64,000 bases of DNA from Buddleja alternifolia. Its lineage: Eukaryota; Streptophyta; Magnoliopsida; Lamiales; Scrophulariaceae. Positions 36,078-46,191 of the stretch are shown piece after piece. Position 1 is the stretch's first letter; each line of letters opens with the position of its first letter. Both the position numbers and the translations under genes were made by a program. A model generated the notes under the pieces. It was not told where the DNA came from. It ran no database searches and saw nothing but the letters and a program-made list of their open reading frames with translations. The DNA is taken from NCBI GenBank assembly GCA_019426215.1, contig CM033399.1, positions 18,963,009 through 19,027,008 on the forward strand. Reading direction: 5' to 3'.

Positions 36078-38246
36078 TGTTGGGAAATATACATATAGCC
36101 CGACTAAGCACAGCGGAAAATTAAAATTTTAGTTTCTAGGATTTAAACATGCAAGTTTATTAATCCTACAGGCTTATCACGTATCATAGGCTTGCGCATC
36201 TTTGATTTGTTATTTAAAACTTAAATGAAGAAGATCTTACCTTATTCGATTTTTCGTAAAAATCGAAGAGTTTCTTCTTCCTTAACGTAAGCTCCCTAGC
36301 TTGCTTGTCGTTCCTTGAATCAACTCCTTCGTTTTTCCCTTTGATGTAGATTTCGAATTCCTCCACCAAAAACGTCTTTGATCGGATTCTTGATTCACTT
36401 CAGAGACCCAAGTGTTTCTCCTCTAAAGTTGATCCACACCCCGGATACCTACTCGTTTATAATCTTTAGCTAGGTTGATCTATAAACGTTTATTCTAACT
36501 CTAAGGAATAGTGTATGGGATTAAGGTGAAAGCAAAAATTACTTCTCTAAGTATTTTGAAAGAATTCTTGAATTCAAGATCTTGATGAATAATCAAGAAC
36601 TCAAGAACACTATATGAGAGAGAGGAAAAAGAAACGATTTTTCTATGCAAGAGAAACAAAAATTTTGGCTTCAAAAGTCATCTTTTTTTTCGTTCTCTAC
36701 ATGTCCTATATATAGGATTAGGTTCTTGCAATTCTTTTCCATGTAGAACTCTTATACATTAATCCTTTTCCATGTAGGAATAGAAGACTAATTAATTTCT
36801 AAATAGAACTCTTCTATTTTAATTAGTTTCCTTTCTCTCCAAGAAATCTTATTTCCTTCTAGAAGAAAATTAATTAAACTCTTTAATTATTTTCCTCCAC
36901 CAAATTTTCGACCAAGGCTTAATAAAATAGTCTTTTAATAATTAATCCACCATACTAGATTAATTAAAAGTCACTTCCAATTAAATAAATGCTTTCTTGA
37001 CTTAAGCTTAATTAAATTGATCTTATCAACTTAACTAATTTATTTATCCAATACTTGAATAAATAAAAGTCTTAATTAATTAATCTAATTAATTAATATA
37101 TTAACTCAACTACTTTGAATTAAATTTCCTTGGCTAAGAAATGGATTTGTCCGAGTATTGTGTGTGACCCTTTAGGTTCACCAACATACTAGTAATGGGT
37201 TCATAACCTTTATGATTTGGTTTGGACAATTAAATTGTCTCGATTAATTAAACTAATTTTTAATTAACCATCTTATTATTTAATCTCCATTAAATATAAG
37301 ATACCCATAAATCAAAGAAAACTTTCTAGCTACTTATCTTGAAGACCTAGATGTAGGCGATTCAAAGTGAACCTTTCCAATCGCGCATTCCATGCAAGTG
37401 AGATTCTTCCATCAACTAATTTCCCAATTGAATTAAGGATCGAGGAATCTTATTGGTCGAGATCCTTATAAATTCAATCTTAATAATTCGAGTGTGTTTG
37501 ACTAGTGATTAATTAATTCAAGAAACTCATTTCTCAATTAATTACTTACTTGCCTTGGCCAAGGACTGACTCAGTCAAACCACTTAGAATATTATAGGAA
37601 ATTCACTTGTTCATCTAGACAAGTGATGGATCCTTTGTTGTCAACACCAACCTCCATATACGAGTCACTACACTCAATCACCAGTCCATATGTGTCCTTG
37701 TAAAAGAACTGGCACAGGAGTCAAAGTGCAGTAAGTCAATATACAAGATTACTGTGATGACTCAAGTAAAAGAATTAATCTTGCACTATCGTGATTAAGA
37801 AACTCCTAATTCGACATATATAGAAATAATTCCAATTTAGGAAGTTTCAGTTAGGGTAATCAGTGAACTTGTTCTCAACAAGCACCCGCGTATGTGCATT
37901 TGTGTCAACTACACTAATGTCTATAAAACGAGACATTCTCTAATTAAGAGTGTGCATCATAGGCGCAAGTCTATCCGAATTATCAATGTCCCATCTTGAT
38001 AATTCTATGACTTGGATAGTATTTAGAAATCACAGCCTTAGAAACTTGTTTTATGATATCCATCCAATGAGATATCAAGCCCCATAGCTATGTATGAATT
38101 CTAGGGACTTCATCATACAGTTATAACAATATAAACATAAGATGAAGAAATGCCTTTTATTAATATAATGTAAAACGAAATTGTTTATTACAAGAATAGA
38201 TAAAGAAAGCCTATCTAGGATTGGCTCGCAGGACACTATTCTAACA
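36078..38246 (-). repeat. Copia-2 5' LTR (right copy)
   Basis: 2169 bp, nearly identical to 28679-30845. The TATA palindrome is at about 36705-36716. Transcription would run leftward through gag and pol. Confidence 0.95.
36707..36714 (-). promoter_or_regulatory. Putative TATA box of Copia-2 5' LTR
   Basis: TATATATA inside 'gtcctatatatagga', the only strong TATA in this LTR, about 630 bp upstream of the LTR end in the direction of transcription. Conserved in the partner LTR at 29307-29314. Confidence 0.55.
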
Positions 38247-38799
38247 ATAACAATATAAGAATAACCTCAACAATCATCTATTATAAACATAAATCACAAT
38301 ATGGCCTTACATGACCCTAGTCTTACGAATTTAGTTCATAATTGAAAGCATAAAATACATAAGAGGAATATTCATAGACATAAATGAAATAAAAAGCTCT
38401 TAAAAACTCCCTAAATGGTGAATGATGATGGATCTTGAAATTGAGCCTTCAATCCCCAAGCTCTTTTCCTTCCTCTAGTTTTCCCCTCTCTCTCAATGAT
38501 AAAGAATGGTGATGAATGATGGTGAAATCAGATTAGGGGCTGCCCCCCTCTCCAATTTCATTGATGAAGAATGAATGCAAGAGATGATTAGCTTTATAGG
38601 TGTAGATTCTTCTTCCTCCCATGTGTTCTTCCTCTCTTGTGTCCTCCATTACTCTAAAGTGTGTAGTATAAAATTCCATAAAGTAAATCTACCAAGAAAC
38701 ACACTTATGACACCCCCTCAACACATGTGCTGAATTATGGCTAAAAGTGATTCCTTCCCATCATAAAGAGCTGGAATTTAGGCTGAAAATGAGTAAGAT

Positions 38800-39385
38800 T
38801 CGGACCGTCCACGCCTAGGCGTGACTAGGAAGGCGCTGGGGCGTGTCCTGACGCATATACTTCTCTGTTTGGCGCAGCAATCGTATTTCCTTCATAATTA
38901 TCTCTATAGACCTCCGATTTGGATGATTCAAGTTCCAAATTGAAGCTAAGACATAGATCTACAACGTTGTAGAAGGAAACTTTGTCCAATTCGGTCTCGA
39001 AATGTACAGAAATAGCGTTCAACCGTGGCAAATGTTGCGATATTGGCGCCCAGGCGTGGGTATGATGGCGCCTAAGCATGTGAGTGCGAAGCAAATCTTC
39101 GGAACTGGGTGTCAGCGGCGCCTGGGCGTGTGAGTGCGAAACAAATCCTCAGAACTGGGTGTCAGCGGCGCCTGGGCGTGGTTGGACGGGCGCTTGGGCG
39201 TAGTAAGCCGAATGTCTGAACCGTTTTCTTGGTTTTCAGCGCAGCAATCGTGTTTCCTTCATAACTTTCTCCACGGACCTCCGATTTGGATGATTCAAGT
39301 TTTCAAGTGAAGCTAACACAGAGATCTACAACTCTGTTGAAGGAAACTTCCTCAAATTCGACCTCAAAATATACATAAATTCTGT
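38800..39385. repeat. G/C-motif cluster and duplications in the GGTTA-flanked element
   Basis: A block starting 'cgcagcaatcgt.tttccttcata' occurs at about 38873-39013 and 39240-39380 (offset 367). Between them a 51-bp unit with 'gtgagtgcgaa.caaatc' is tandemly doubled (about 39079-39129 and 39130-39180). At least six 'ggcgcc..ggcgtg'-like motifs are scattered through the region, including the palindrome ACGCCTAGGCGT near 38810. The surroundings are A/T-rich, so the cluster stands out. Confidence 0.75.
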
Positions 39386-40262
39386 GTTTGAACGCATTAT
39401 TCCTCTATTGTAGTGATTTTCCACCTTTACTCAATAAGCACACAAATTAAACGCAAATGTGGTATAAATCATGCATAAACCAATTTAAATCCAATAAACA
39501 TGAGGCTCTAAAACATGTAAATTCACACCCTATCAGGTTACGATGTGAGTCCACGAGATTGGTTAGGTGACACTCACATCCTTTGATATTCTCCCATTGC
39601 CAATTGAGACGAACCTAAAGAGTTGCGCTGTAAGGAATAAGCAGGATATCTTTTTGTGTAAATAATTTATCTTTTAGAAAGACAAATTAAATTGGACGGA
39701 TTGATTTAATTGATAAATCAATAATTCAAATATTTAATTTAATTAAATTAATTTAAATTAAATAAATTAAATATATATATATATATATTTATTGGGTTTG
39801 AATTAAATATATATGTATATATATATTAAAAGATGGACTAAGTTGACTAGGCTAACTTAGCCCATCATAGGCGTCCAGTGAGAGGCCCAGGAGGCGCCCC
39901 CCACAGCTTTAGGGTTTGAGGATTATTTAACCCTCAAACTGACAAGCTAAACCTAACCCTAGAATACAATACACAAAAAGAAGGAAAAATCTTCTCCCCC
40001 TATCTCACTCTAGCCGTCCACCCTCATTCCAAGGTGAGTTTAGGGGAGCTTTTGAAGGCTTTTTTCGCGTGAAGCTTTAGAGACAGGAATTCGACGAGAG
40101 TTGTTGTTACGCGAATTGCAGAATAACGAATCGATAAGGTATTTGATTTCATTTAATTTTGTAAAACCTTGAAAATCATTAAACCCATGTTAAAGTGATT
40201 CGACTCTCAAAATCCTTTTTATTTCCGCTGCGTTTTTCGTTCATAGGATTCCTAACAATTCA

Positions 40263-41066
40263 TAATCTAGAGGTTCGTAATGACATAGTCATTTCGTATT
40301 TGGTTGGGCTACAATGTGGGGTCAGGTGGTGGCTAGGTGTCACCCACATCCTTTGGTATCCTCTCATTGCCAATCGAGATGAAACTAGAGAGTCACGCTA
40401 AAGAAATAGACGGGGAAATTGTTTTTTGTATTTGGAGGATGTTTTGGTAATTTGTCCTTTGGAAGGACGAAGTAATTTAATTAGTTGTTTAATTGAACTA
40501 AACATAGATAATTAAATTAATTATGTTGACTGGGTCAACTATGAAAATTCATTAATTAATTAGAATATTAATTTAATATGTTATATTTAATTGGATTAAA
40601 TATTAGAGGGTTAAATTAATTGGACTAAGTTAACTGGGACAACTTAGCCCAATAGACGTCCAATAGCCCATATAGGCGTGTATACTAGTGGACCTAGGTT
40701 GGAGGATTTATTTAATACTCCAACACAAGCTCTAGAGAAACACAATTCACATAACAAAAATATTACGTGGAAAACTCCTCCACCAGAAATACAATATAGA
40801 GAAAACGTTATCTTCCACTCTCTCTCACCTAGCTGCCTATGGAGATTAGAGATGGAGATTTTCGAAGTCAATTTCATTGCGTGATAATCTAGAGACAGGA
40901 CACGTGGACCATTGAACGAAGATTCATGAGGATTGATTGAATACACGAATTGGTAAGTTTTTGGATTCATCTTTTTCATTAAAATCAATGAACAAAACAA
41001 ATTGATCTTGACTTTGGGAAGCCGTATATGATTTTAAATTTCCGTTGTGCATGATACCAAGATTCC
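40263..41066 (+). repeat. Copia-1 3' LTR, right part, 3' end lost
   Basis: Resumes the LTR after the solo-LTR insertion. 40880-41066 aligns with 7125-7306 of the 5' LTR (for example 'gacacgtggacc', 'ttgtgcatgataccaagattcc'). It stops five bases short of the LTR end and joins LINE coding sequence directly. 40280-40420 is homologous to 39545-39630 of the solo LTR. Confidence 0.85.
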
Positions 41067-43842
41067 GTCAGGGAGATCCTTTGTCACCTTATTTGTTTTT
41101 AGTGTGTACAGAGGCGTTTAGTGGCTTAATTCATGAGGCGGAGGATAGAGGAGAGCTGGCGGTGTGTGTATATGTAGAGATGCCCCGCCAATTTCACATT
41201 TACTTTTTGCAGATGACACCCTCATCTTCTGTTAGGCATCCTGGGCAGGGAATCGTTGTATTCAGGATTTTAGAGTGGTATGGGGCGGCTTGAGGTCAGA
41301 GAATAAATTTTCAGAAATCTACCGTCATGTTTAGCCACAATATAGGGGTGGACGACTAGGTTCGGGTGGCATAGGTGTCAGGCGTTCGAATAGCAGAACG
41401 TCATGACCATTATTTGGGATTACTGGCAGTGGTGGGCAAAACAAAGTGGAAAGTATTTAGTTACATTAAGGATCGTGTTTGGAGTCGGATTATTGGTTGG
41501 AAAGGCAAATTCTTATCTCAAGTGGGCCGCGAGGTTTTGATAGAAGTTGTTATTCAGGCGATTCCGACGTATGTTATGAACTTTTTTGAACTTCCTGTTA
41601 AGCTAGTCCATGAGATTGAGTCGCTTATTGCTTCTTTTTGGTGGGAAAATTCGGATGATCGAAAGATCCATTGCGTTGCATGGAAGTTTTTATGTGAGTA
41701 GAAGGATGTTGGTGGTATTAGATTTCGACATTTGAGCGAATTCAATCGAGCTCTTCTCACGAAATAGGGTTGGCGCATTCTTACTAACCTTAACTCGCTA
41801 ATAAGTCGGCTTTATGGAGCCCGTTACTTCCCGGACTACAACTTCTTCAATGCACAATTGGGTAGTCGGTCCTCTTTTACATGGAGAAGCATTTATAAGG
41901 CGAAGGATATTCTCGAAGGGGGTTGTAGGTGGCGTATGGGCAGTGGTGATGGGATTCGAATATGGAAAGATCCATGGCTGCCTCATCCGTTTGCTTTCTA
42001 ACCGATTACAGAGAACACCATGATACAACAGAAAAGATAATACAAAAAAACTGAAAACAGAAAAATACAAAACACAACAAAACGTAACACAAAAAGGGAA
42101 GGCAAAGGCGAGTTTATAAGTGAAGTAACAACTCTCGGAAGGGACCAATCAAAAGAGCGCACGTGGCAGAGGGAGAAGAATTCAGCCAGCTTGGATGGGA
42201 GTCGCTTAAATCAGCATTTAATTTAGCAATTTAGGGTTAATTAGATCAAAACCCCAAATTAGAAAGTCAGCTAAACCTAATTTTGTTTTTTATTTCCTTT
42301 TCTATTTCTTTCTTTATCTTTCCTTCATTTTATATTTTCCAGCTCAATTTTGTTGTCAGAATTCTGTTAGGCACACGCGTGGAATCCGTTTGAGGATTGT
42401 TTTTCTTTTTCAGCAAGATACTCGTGTATATATAAGGGGGACAATTATCAATGAAACGGCAGGAAGTTTATGTGCCAAGTTTTCATCTCTTCCTCTTGAA
42501 CTCTGAAAGTGAAATTACAGGTTGTTGAGCTCTTCTCCGGGATTGATTCTGTGTTTCAGTCCCCAAGAGGCTTACGATGAAATCTCTCATTTGTTATTGA
42601 TTGTATCACACCATGGTTTGAATAAGGTTGCTGTGGTCTCGGATCTTATTGATGAGAATACTCATTCTTGGAACTTGGATCTAATATCTCAGATTTTCTG
42701 GCAACCAGATGTTGATCTTATTCGGTCTATTCCATTAAGTTGGGTAGCTGGGCACGATGTCCGTATTTGACATTTTACAAAGGATGGCTTCTTCTCGGTT
42801 AAATCTGCTTATCATTTAGCCATGGAGATTAGTAGGCGTAAAGGAGTCTAACATGGAAAGGTCTAGTTCGTTTTGTGTGAGTGATTGGAGATTTATTTGT
42901 CATGCGAAAATGCCTAATAAAGTCAGGGTTTTCACTTGGCGTCTTGCTCGTAATATTCTGCCAATAGGTGTGAATTTGATAAGGAAGCGGTGTCAAGTGG
43001 AGTGCATTTGCCCGGGCGTGTGGTTTCGAGGGTGAAACGACTAGGCATGTTTTCCTAGAGTGTCATTTTGCACGTCAAGTTTGGGAACTCTCATCTTTTG
43101 CATGGTGGATTGTCTCACATTAGGATGACTCTGTGGAATCTTGGCTACAAAGTGTTGCTATGGAGATGGACAAATCTGATTATTGTTTATTTCTCATCAC
43201 ATATTGGTCCATTTGGTTGGCAAGAAATAAGATGTTATGGGATAAAGTTCATTGCTCCCCATGGAACACAGTGGAATTCTCTAAGAATTACTTGGCTGCT
43301 TTCTCAAGGGTGCGTCCTATCTCTATTCCAGTTTCTCTAGCTTTGCCACTTCCTACTGTTTGGGTTCGACCACCACTGGATTGGGTAAAGATTAACTTTG
43401 ATAAGGCTGTTTTCTCCGAACACAATGGTATAGGGACAGAGTACGTGGTGCTGGATCATGGAGGTTCATGTTTAGGATGGGGCGTTCGGTTTTGGGAGGC
43501 TTCTACTGATCCACTTTTAGCTGAAGTGTTTGCTGCTCGAAATGCGATCGACTTTGCCAAACGCCGAGGGTGGCATAATATTGTTGTGGAGGGAGATAGT
43601 GCTATCGTGGTGTCTACGATTAGTAATCCCTCGTTCGATTTATCTAGGCTTAGTCCTATTTTCTTTGATGTTAAGGTTGCTTTAGTTGATTTAAATTTCT
43701 TGTTGAGTCAAGTTAAACATGTAGCAAACTCTGTCGCTCATTGTTTAGCTAGGTCTGCTTTTGAATTTGGGTTTGTTGAGGGTGTTTCTCCCCCTGACTT
43801 TGTTGTTGCTTTGCTTGATACTGATTTAGCACCATCTTAATG
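41067..43842 (+). pseudogene. LINE ORF2, RT end and C-terminal RNase H
   Basis: Right half of the LINE ORF2. It begins at RQGDPLSPYLFLVC, the conserved RT block before the active site. The FADDT active site is at about 41196-41220, in a different frame. Then come the RT thumb (GWKGKFLSQVGREVLI), linker blocks (WRMGSGDGIRIWKDPW), FSVKSAYHLA and WRLARNILP. The C-terminus (about 43370-43790) is a plant L1 RNase H with KINFDKA, LLAEVFAARNAI, VVEGDS and VKHVANSVAHCLAR, open from 43133 to 43840. It is split at 42021-42608 by a solo LTR and has several stops and shifts. The RNase H is the best-preserved piece. Confidence 0.9.
42021..42608 (+). mobile_element. Solo LTR (588 bp), TSD CACCA
   Basis: Starts TGATACAACAGAAAAG and ends TTATTGATTGTATCA. 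Identical CACCA duplications flank it (42016-42020, 42609-42613). LINE sequence (RIWKDPW and PIT before; VVSDLI and FSVKSAY after) continues on both sides. A TATA box (tatatataag, 42427-42436) indicates plus orientation. No internal region, so it is a recombination product. Confidence 0.85.
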
Positions 43843-43859
43843 AATTTATCGTTTCCCGT

Positions 43860-43869
43860 AAAAAAAAAA
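43860..43869 (+). other. LINE 3' A-tract
   Basis: Ten A's, 20 bp after the ORF2 stop, mark the 3' end of the LINE, as expected for L1-type elements that prime on poly(A). Confidence 0.75.
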
Positions 43870-44391
43870 TGCATTCCTACACGAAAACAATGTTTTTAAC
43901 AAAATTAAAATGGCTCAATTAAATATTTAATTTCTCATTCATCCAAATTCTGATTGAAGTAATTTAAAATGATAAATTTATCTACTCAAAACGTAAATTA
44001 ATTTAAGCCCATAAAATTATTATGTATCCAAAATAGGGGGCCACTCAAGTCCATGGTCAAATTTGGGTAAAAAGTCAACTTTTACCTAACAACTATATCC
44101 AAGTTCTCGCGGTAATTATCCACAATCTGTTTTTGTTCATATTTTCACACAACCTACTTAATGTATCTTTTTAAAAAAAGAAAAAAACTCGTTCTTTTGA
44201 GTCACTGTTAGGCTTTATGTGAGACCTCGTAAAAAATTCGGGCATTACTCTGAAATACCCTTCTGCGTGGTGAATTATTTTTAACAATTGTTTGACCAAT
44301 TATTTGTAAAGACGATAATGCTTTTTGAGCTTATGTAAAAGTATTTTTCCCGTCCAAAAGTTGTATTTATAGATTTTGGAGACTAGAGGGA
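43870..44391. other. No gene recognised
   Basis: A/T-rich sequence with no ORF and no repeat recognised by eye. It may be part of the original insertion locus or another decayed element. Confidence 0.5.
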
Positions 44392-45174
44392 GGCTTTGTT
44401 TGTTTTTATTTTGAAACTATATTTTGCCCAAAATTTTGGTCAAAATTGGTTTGGCTTATCCATTTTTTACCAAACAGGTAGGCTTTGTTTGGTTTTATTT
44501 TCAAACCATTTTTTGGCCAAAATTTTGGCCGAAAGTTGTTTGCTTTATGTTTTTTTGACCAAAAATGATTTTTTTGGTCAAAAAAATTGTCAGCTATTGT
44601 CTCCCTATTTGTCTCTATTTTAGGGTGCCTACTAATTACATCAACTACAATATAATCATTTAAAACTTATATTATATTATATTTTTCAATTATAAACACA
44701 ACTTTTCAGACAAAAACTTACATGATTTGACTGCTACAGTAATTTTTGTCTCTTCTGAAAATAAAATCAAACACAAAACCAAGCACATTTTCATCAAAAT
44801 ACACAACTTTCAATAAACCTTTTCACCAAAATTTTCACCAAAAAAAACCCCAAAATAAAACCAAACACAGCCGTATTTTTTTGTCAAACATTTTTGACAG
44901 CTACATTGCCTACACCACCCTACACCCTACACCCTTCTCCACTTTTGGTTTACTTTTTTGTATTATATTAATTTTATATTATATTTTTCAATCATTAATT
45001 AATTCTAAACATAAATTTTTAGACAAACACTTACGTGATTTGACTGCTACAGTAACTTTTGTCTCTTTTGAAAATAAAATCAAACACATTTTCACCAAAG
45101 TACACAACTCCCAATAAATTTTTTCACCAAAATTTTCATCAAAAGAATCCTCCAAAATAGAAACAAACATAGCC
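44392..45174. mobile_element. MITE containing a second MITE of the same family
   Basis: Outer ends GGCTTTGTTTGTTTTTATTTT (44392) and the inverted AAAATAGAAACAAACATAGCC (ending 45174). Inside, at 44481-44872, sits a related element. 'gctacagtaa.ttttgtctcttttgaaaataaaatc' occurs twice (about 44734 and 45047), once from each copy. Flanks of the outer element (gga and aat) do not match, so its duplication is lost or the ends are slightly misplaced. Confidence 0.65.
44481..44872. mobile_element. Inner MITE (392 bp), PIF/Harbinger-like, TSD GTA
   Basis: Ends GGCTTTGTTTGGTTTTATTTT and inverted AAAATAAAACCAAACACAGCC, flanked by identical gta (44478-44480, 44873-44875). A 3-bp duplication and 'GG..TGTTTGGTT' termini resemble Tourist-type MITEs of the PIF/Harbinger superfamily, though that usually duplicates TTA/TAA, so the class is tentative. 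Confidence 0.7.
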
Positions 45175-45338
45175 AATTATTTTGGGGAAAGTTCTTACCT
45201 AGGCCCAATTTATTTATTTATCTATAAGTAAATATTTTTTTATTTTATTATAATTCGAAATGATGCCAAATATATATGTCAATGAAAAGGTGGTTTCATG
45301 CTATATTAATGATTTTGTGAATCTCCTTTATTTCTTTA

Positions 45339-45602
45339 AGGTATAATTACACTAACACTACCCCCTCAATGATGGGGTATTACACAAACCTCCCCTCATT
45401 AATTGACAATTACAAACACACCACCTTATGTTAAAGATTTCTTACAATTGCATCCCCTGTATGTGTAACAATTCTTACAATTGCACCCCCTGTAAATCTT
45501 ACAAATAGATCCCGTGAGGGGATGTGTTTTGAATTATCAATTAGTGAGGAGAGGTTTGTGTAATTACTCCAACATTGAAGGGGTGTGAGTGTAATTATCC
45601 CT
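45339..45602. mobile_element. MITE with long inverted repeats (264 bp), family M1
   Basis: Left AGGTATAATTACACTAACAC; right end reversed AGGGATAATTACACTCACAC. The inverted similarity continues for about 85 bp, including 'attacacaaacctc.cctca.taattga'. The same family as 22695-23054 by its ends and 'aattacaaacac' motif. The 9-bp flanks match poorly. Non-coding. Confidence 0.75.
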
Positions 45603-45643
45603 ATCTTCAAAGCATAGTTGTTCTGAAAATTAAAATAGCATGA

Positions 45644-46150
45644 TGATGTGCCGAAAATGTCTATGGGCATTACAGTAATTAAACATATCCCCGGCTCGGG
45701 CCAGGGCGCCATCCGTGGGTTAAAATCCGTTGTTAGTATACTAATCAAGCCGAAAAGGTCTGAGGACCCAATAAGAGTACTTGGACTATTTTATTAGTCT
45801 AAGGGCTAATAAAAGGATTATTATTAAGCCTGATGGGCTGCTGATAAAGCTAAGCCCACAACTCATAGCCCACTACCAGCTCTATATAAATACCTTAGAA
45901 GAGTTGGGAAAGGGGCATGTTCTACTCTCTCAAAAAAAACCCACTGGCTACTTTTGAGAGTAATTTCACCACAAAAGAACTACGAACAGACTTGATCCTA
46001 TTCATCGGGTACGTAGGCAGCTCACTAAAGTCGAGTGCAGTTTATACATTCGTCAACCCCCAACCTAGTTTGTCGTGTGTTGGATCGGTTCCATCACCAC
46101 ACGTAGTCAATCACGTGTTATTCATTGACTCACAATTTTTACCATCATCA
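45644..46150 (+). repeat. Gypsy 5' LTR
   Basis: 507 bp; a TATA box (tatataaa, 45883-45890) in 'ctctatataaatacc' is conserved in the 3' LTR. Ends CCATCATCA. Confidence 0.9.
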
Positions 46151-46170
46151 GTTTGGCACCATCTGTGGGA
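46151..46170 (+). other. Gypsy primer binding site
   Basis: 'gtttggcaccatctgtggga' resembles the TTGGCGCC.TCTGTGGG primer sites used by many plant gypsy elements. The cognate tRNA was not determined. Confidence 0.6.
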
Positions 46171-46191
46171 ACAGCGCTACAGCCACTGAGT

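Larger units (their letters stand above)
28679..38246 (-). mobile_element. Copia-2: young Ty1/copia element, 9.57 kb
   Basis: Complete LTR retrotransposon on the minus strand, flanked by identical ATAAC duplications (28674-28678, 38247-38251). LTRs are 2167 bp (left, its 3' LTR) and 2169 bp (right, its 5' LTR), starting TGTTGGGAAATAT and ending ATTCTAACA on the plus strand. By eye they differ by 10 substitutions and 2 one-base indels, about 0.46%. With the commonly assumed 1.3e-8 substitutions per site per year this is about 0.2 million years. Primer site, polypurine tract and all Copia domains are present, but three one-base frame shifts break gag-pol (about 34749, 34088 and 31635). Confidence 0.95.
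28059..39535. mobile_element. TG...CA element (probable solo LTR), TSD GGTTA
   Basis: Starts TGACACGCTAGAAGC at 28059 and ends CACACCCTATCA at 39535, flanked by identical GGTTA (28054-28058, 39536-39540). Its own sequence is 28059-28678 plus 38252-39535, about 1.9 kb. It encodes nothing recognisable. The TG...CA termini and 5-bp duplication indicate an LTR, probably solo, of a family not otherwise seen here; a non-autonomous LTR element is the alternative. Its right part holds G/C-rich 'gcgcctgggcgtg' motifs and internal duplications. Copia-2 is inserted in it. Confidence 0.75.
27241..40257 (+). mobile_element. Solo LTR related to Copia-1, TSD ATTCA
   Basis: Starts TGTTAGGTATATGCCC at 27241 and ends CATAGGATTCCTAACA at 40257. 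Identical ATTCA duplications flank it (27236-27240, 40258-40262). It is homologous along its length to the Copia-1 LTR, so it is a subfamily relative that landed inside the Copia-1 3' LTR. It has no internal region of its own. The visible LTR is 27241-28058 plus 39541-40257, about 1.53 kb, with everything between being later insertion. It contains a TA microsatellite at about 39770-39830. Confidence 0.85.
5653..41066 (+). mobile_element. Copia-1: old Ty1/copia element, heavily nested
   Basis: An LTR retrotransposon inserted in the LINE. The 5' LTR starts TGTTGGGA at 5653 and ends TCCCAACA at 7311, followed by a degenerate tRNA-Met primer site. Degraded pol runs from about 10290 to 25930, interrupted by a solo LTR and a CACTA element. 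A polypurine tract at 25932-25944 abuts the 3' LTR (25945-27240 plus 40263-41066). The 3' LTR ends in 'gataccaagattcc' and lacks the final caaca, with LINE coding sequence directly adjoining, so the right border was lost. The two LTRs differ by roughly 13% over the first 150 bp by eye, so the insertion is old. Confidence 0.85.
4142..43869 (+). mobile_element. L1-type LINE, split by nested insertions
   Basis: A non-LTR retrotransposon in two visible parts: 4142-5652 (endonuclease and start of reverse transcriptase) and 41067-43869 (end of reverse transcriptase, linker, RNase H, A-tract). Everything from 5653 to 41066 is later insertion. Between the parts the conserved middle of the reverse transcriptase is missing (about 150 codons, judged from family knowledge), so the right border of the inserted Copia also suffered a deletion. 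ORF1 is not seen; the copy seems 5'-truncated near the ORF2 start, or its 5' part has decayed. No convincing target duplication was found around 4142 and 43870. Confidence 0.85.

Noticed and set aside
42021..42608. SINE or processed transcript in the LINE
   Set aside because: A first reading gave a 7-bp 'attacag' repeat, but TGATACAA...TTGTATCA with a perfect CACCA duplication explains the insertion better as a solo LTR.
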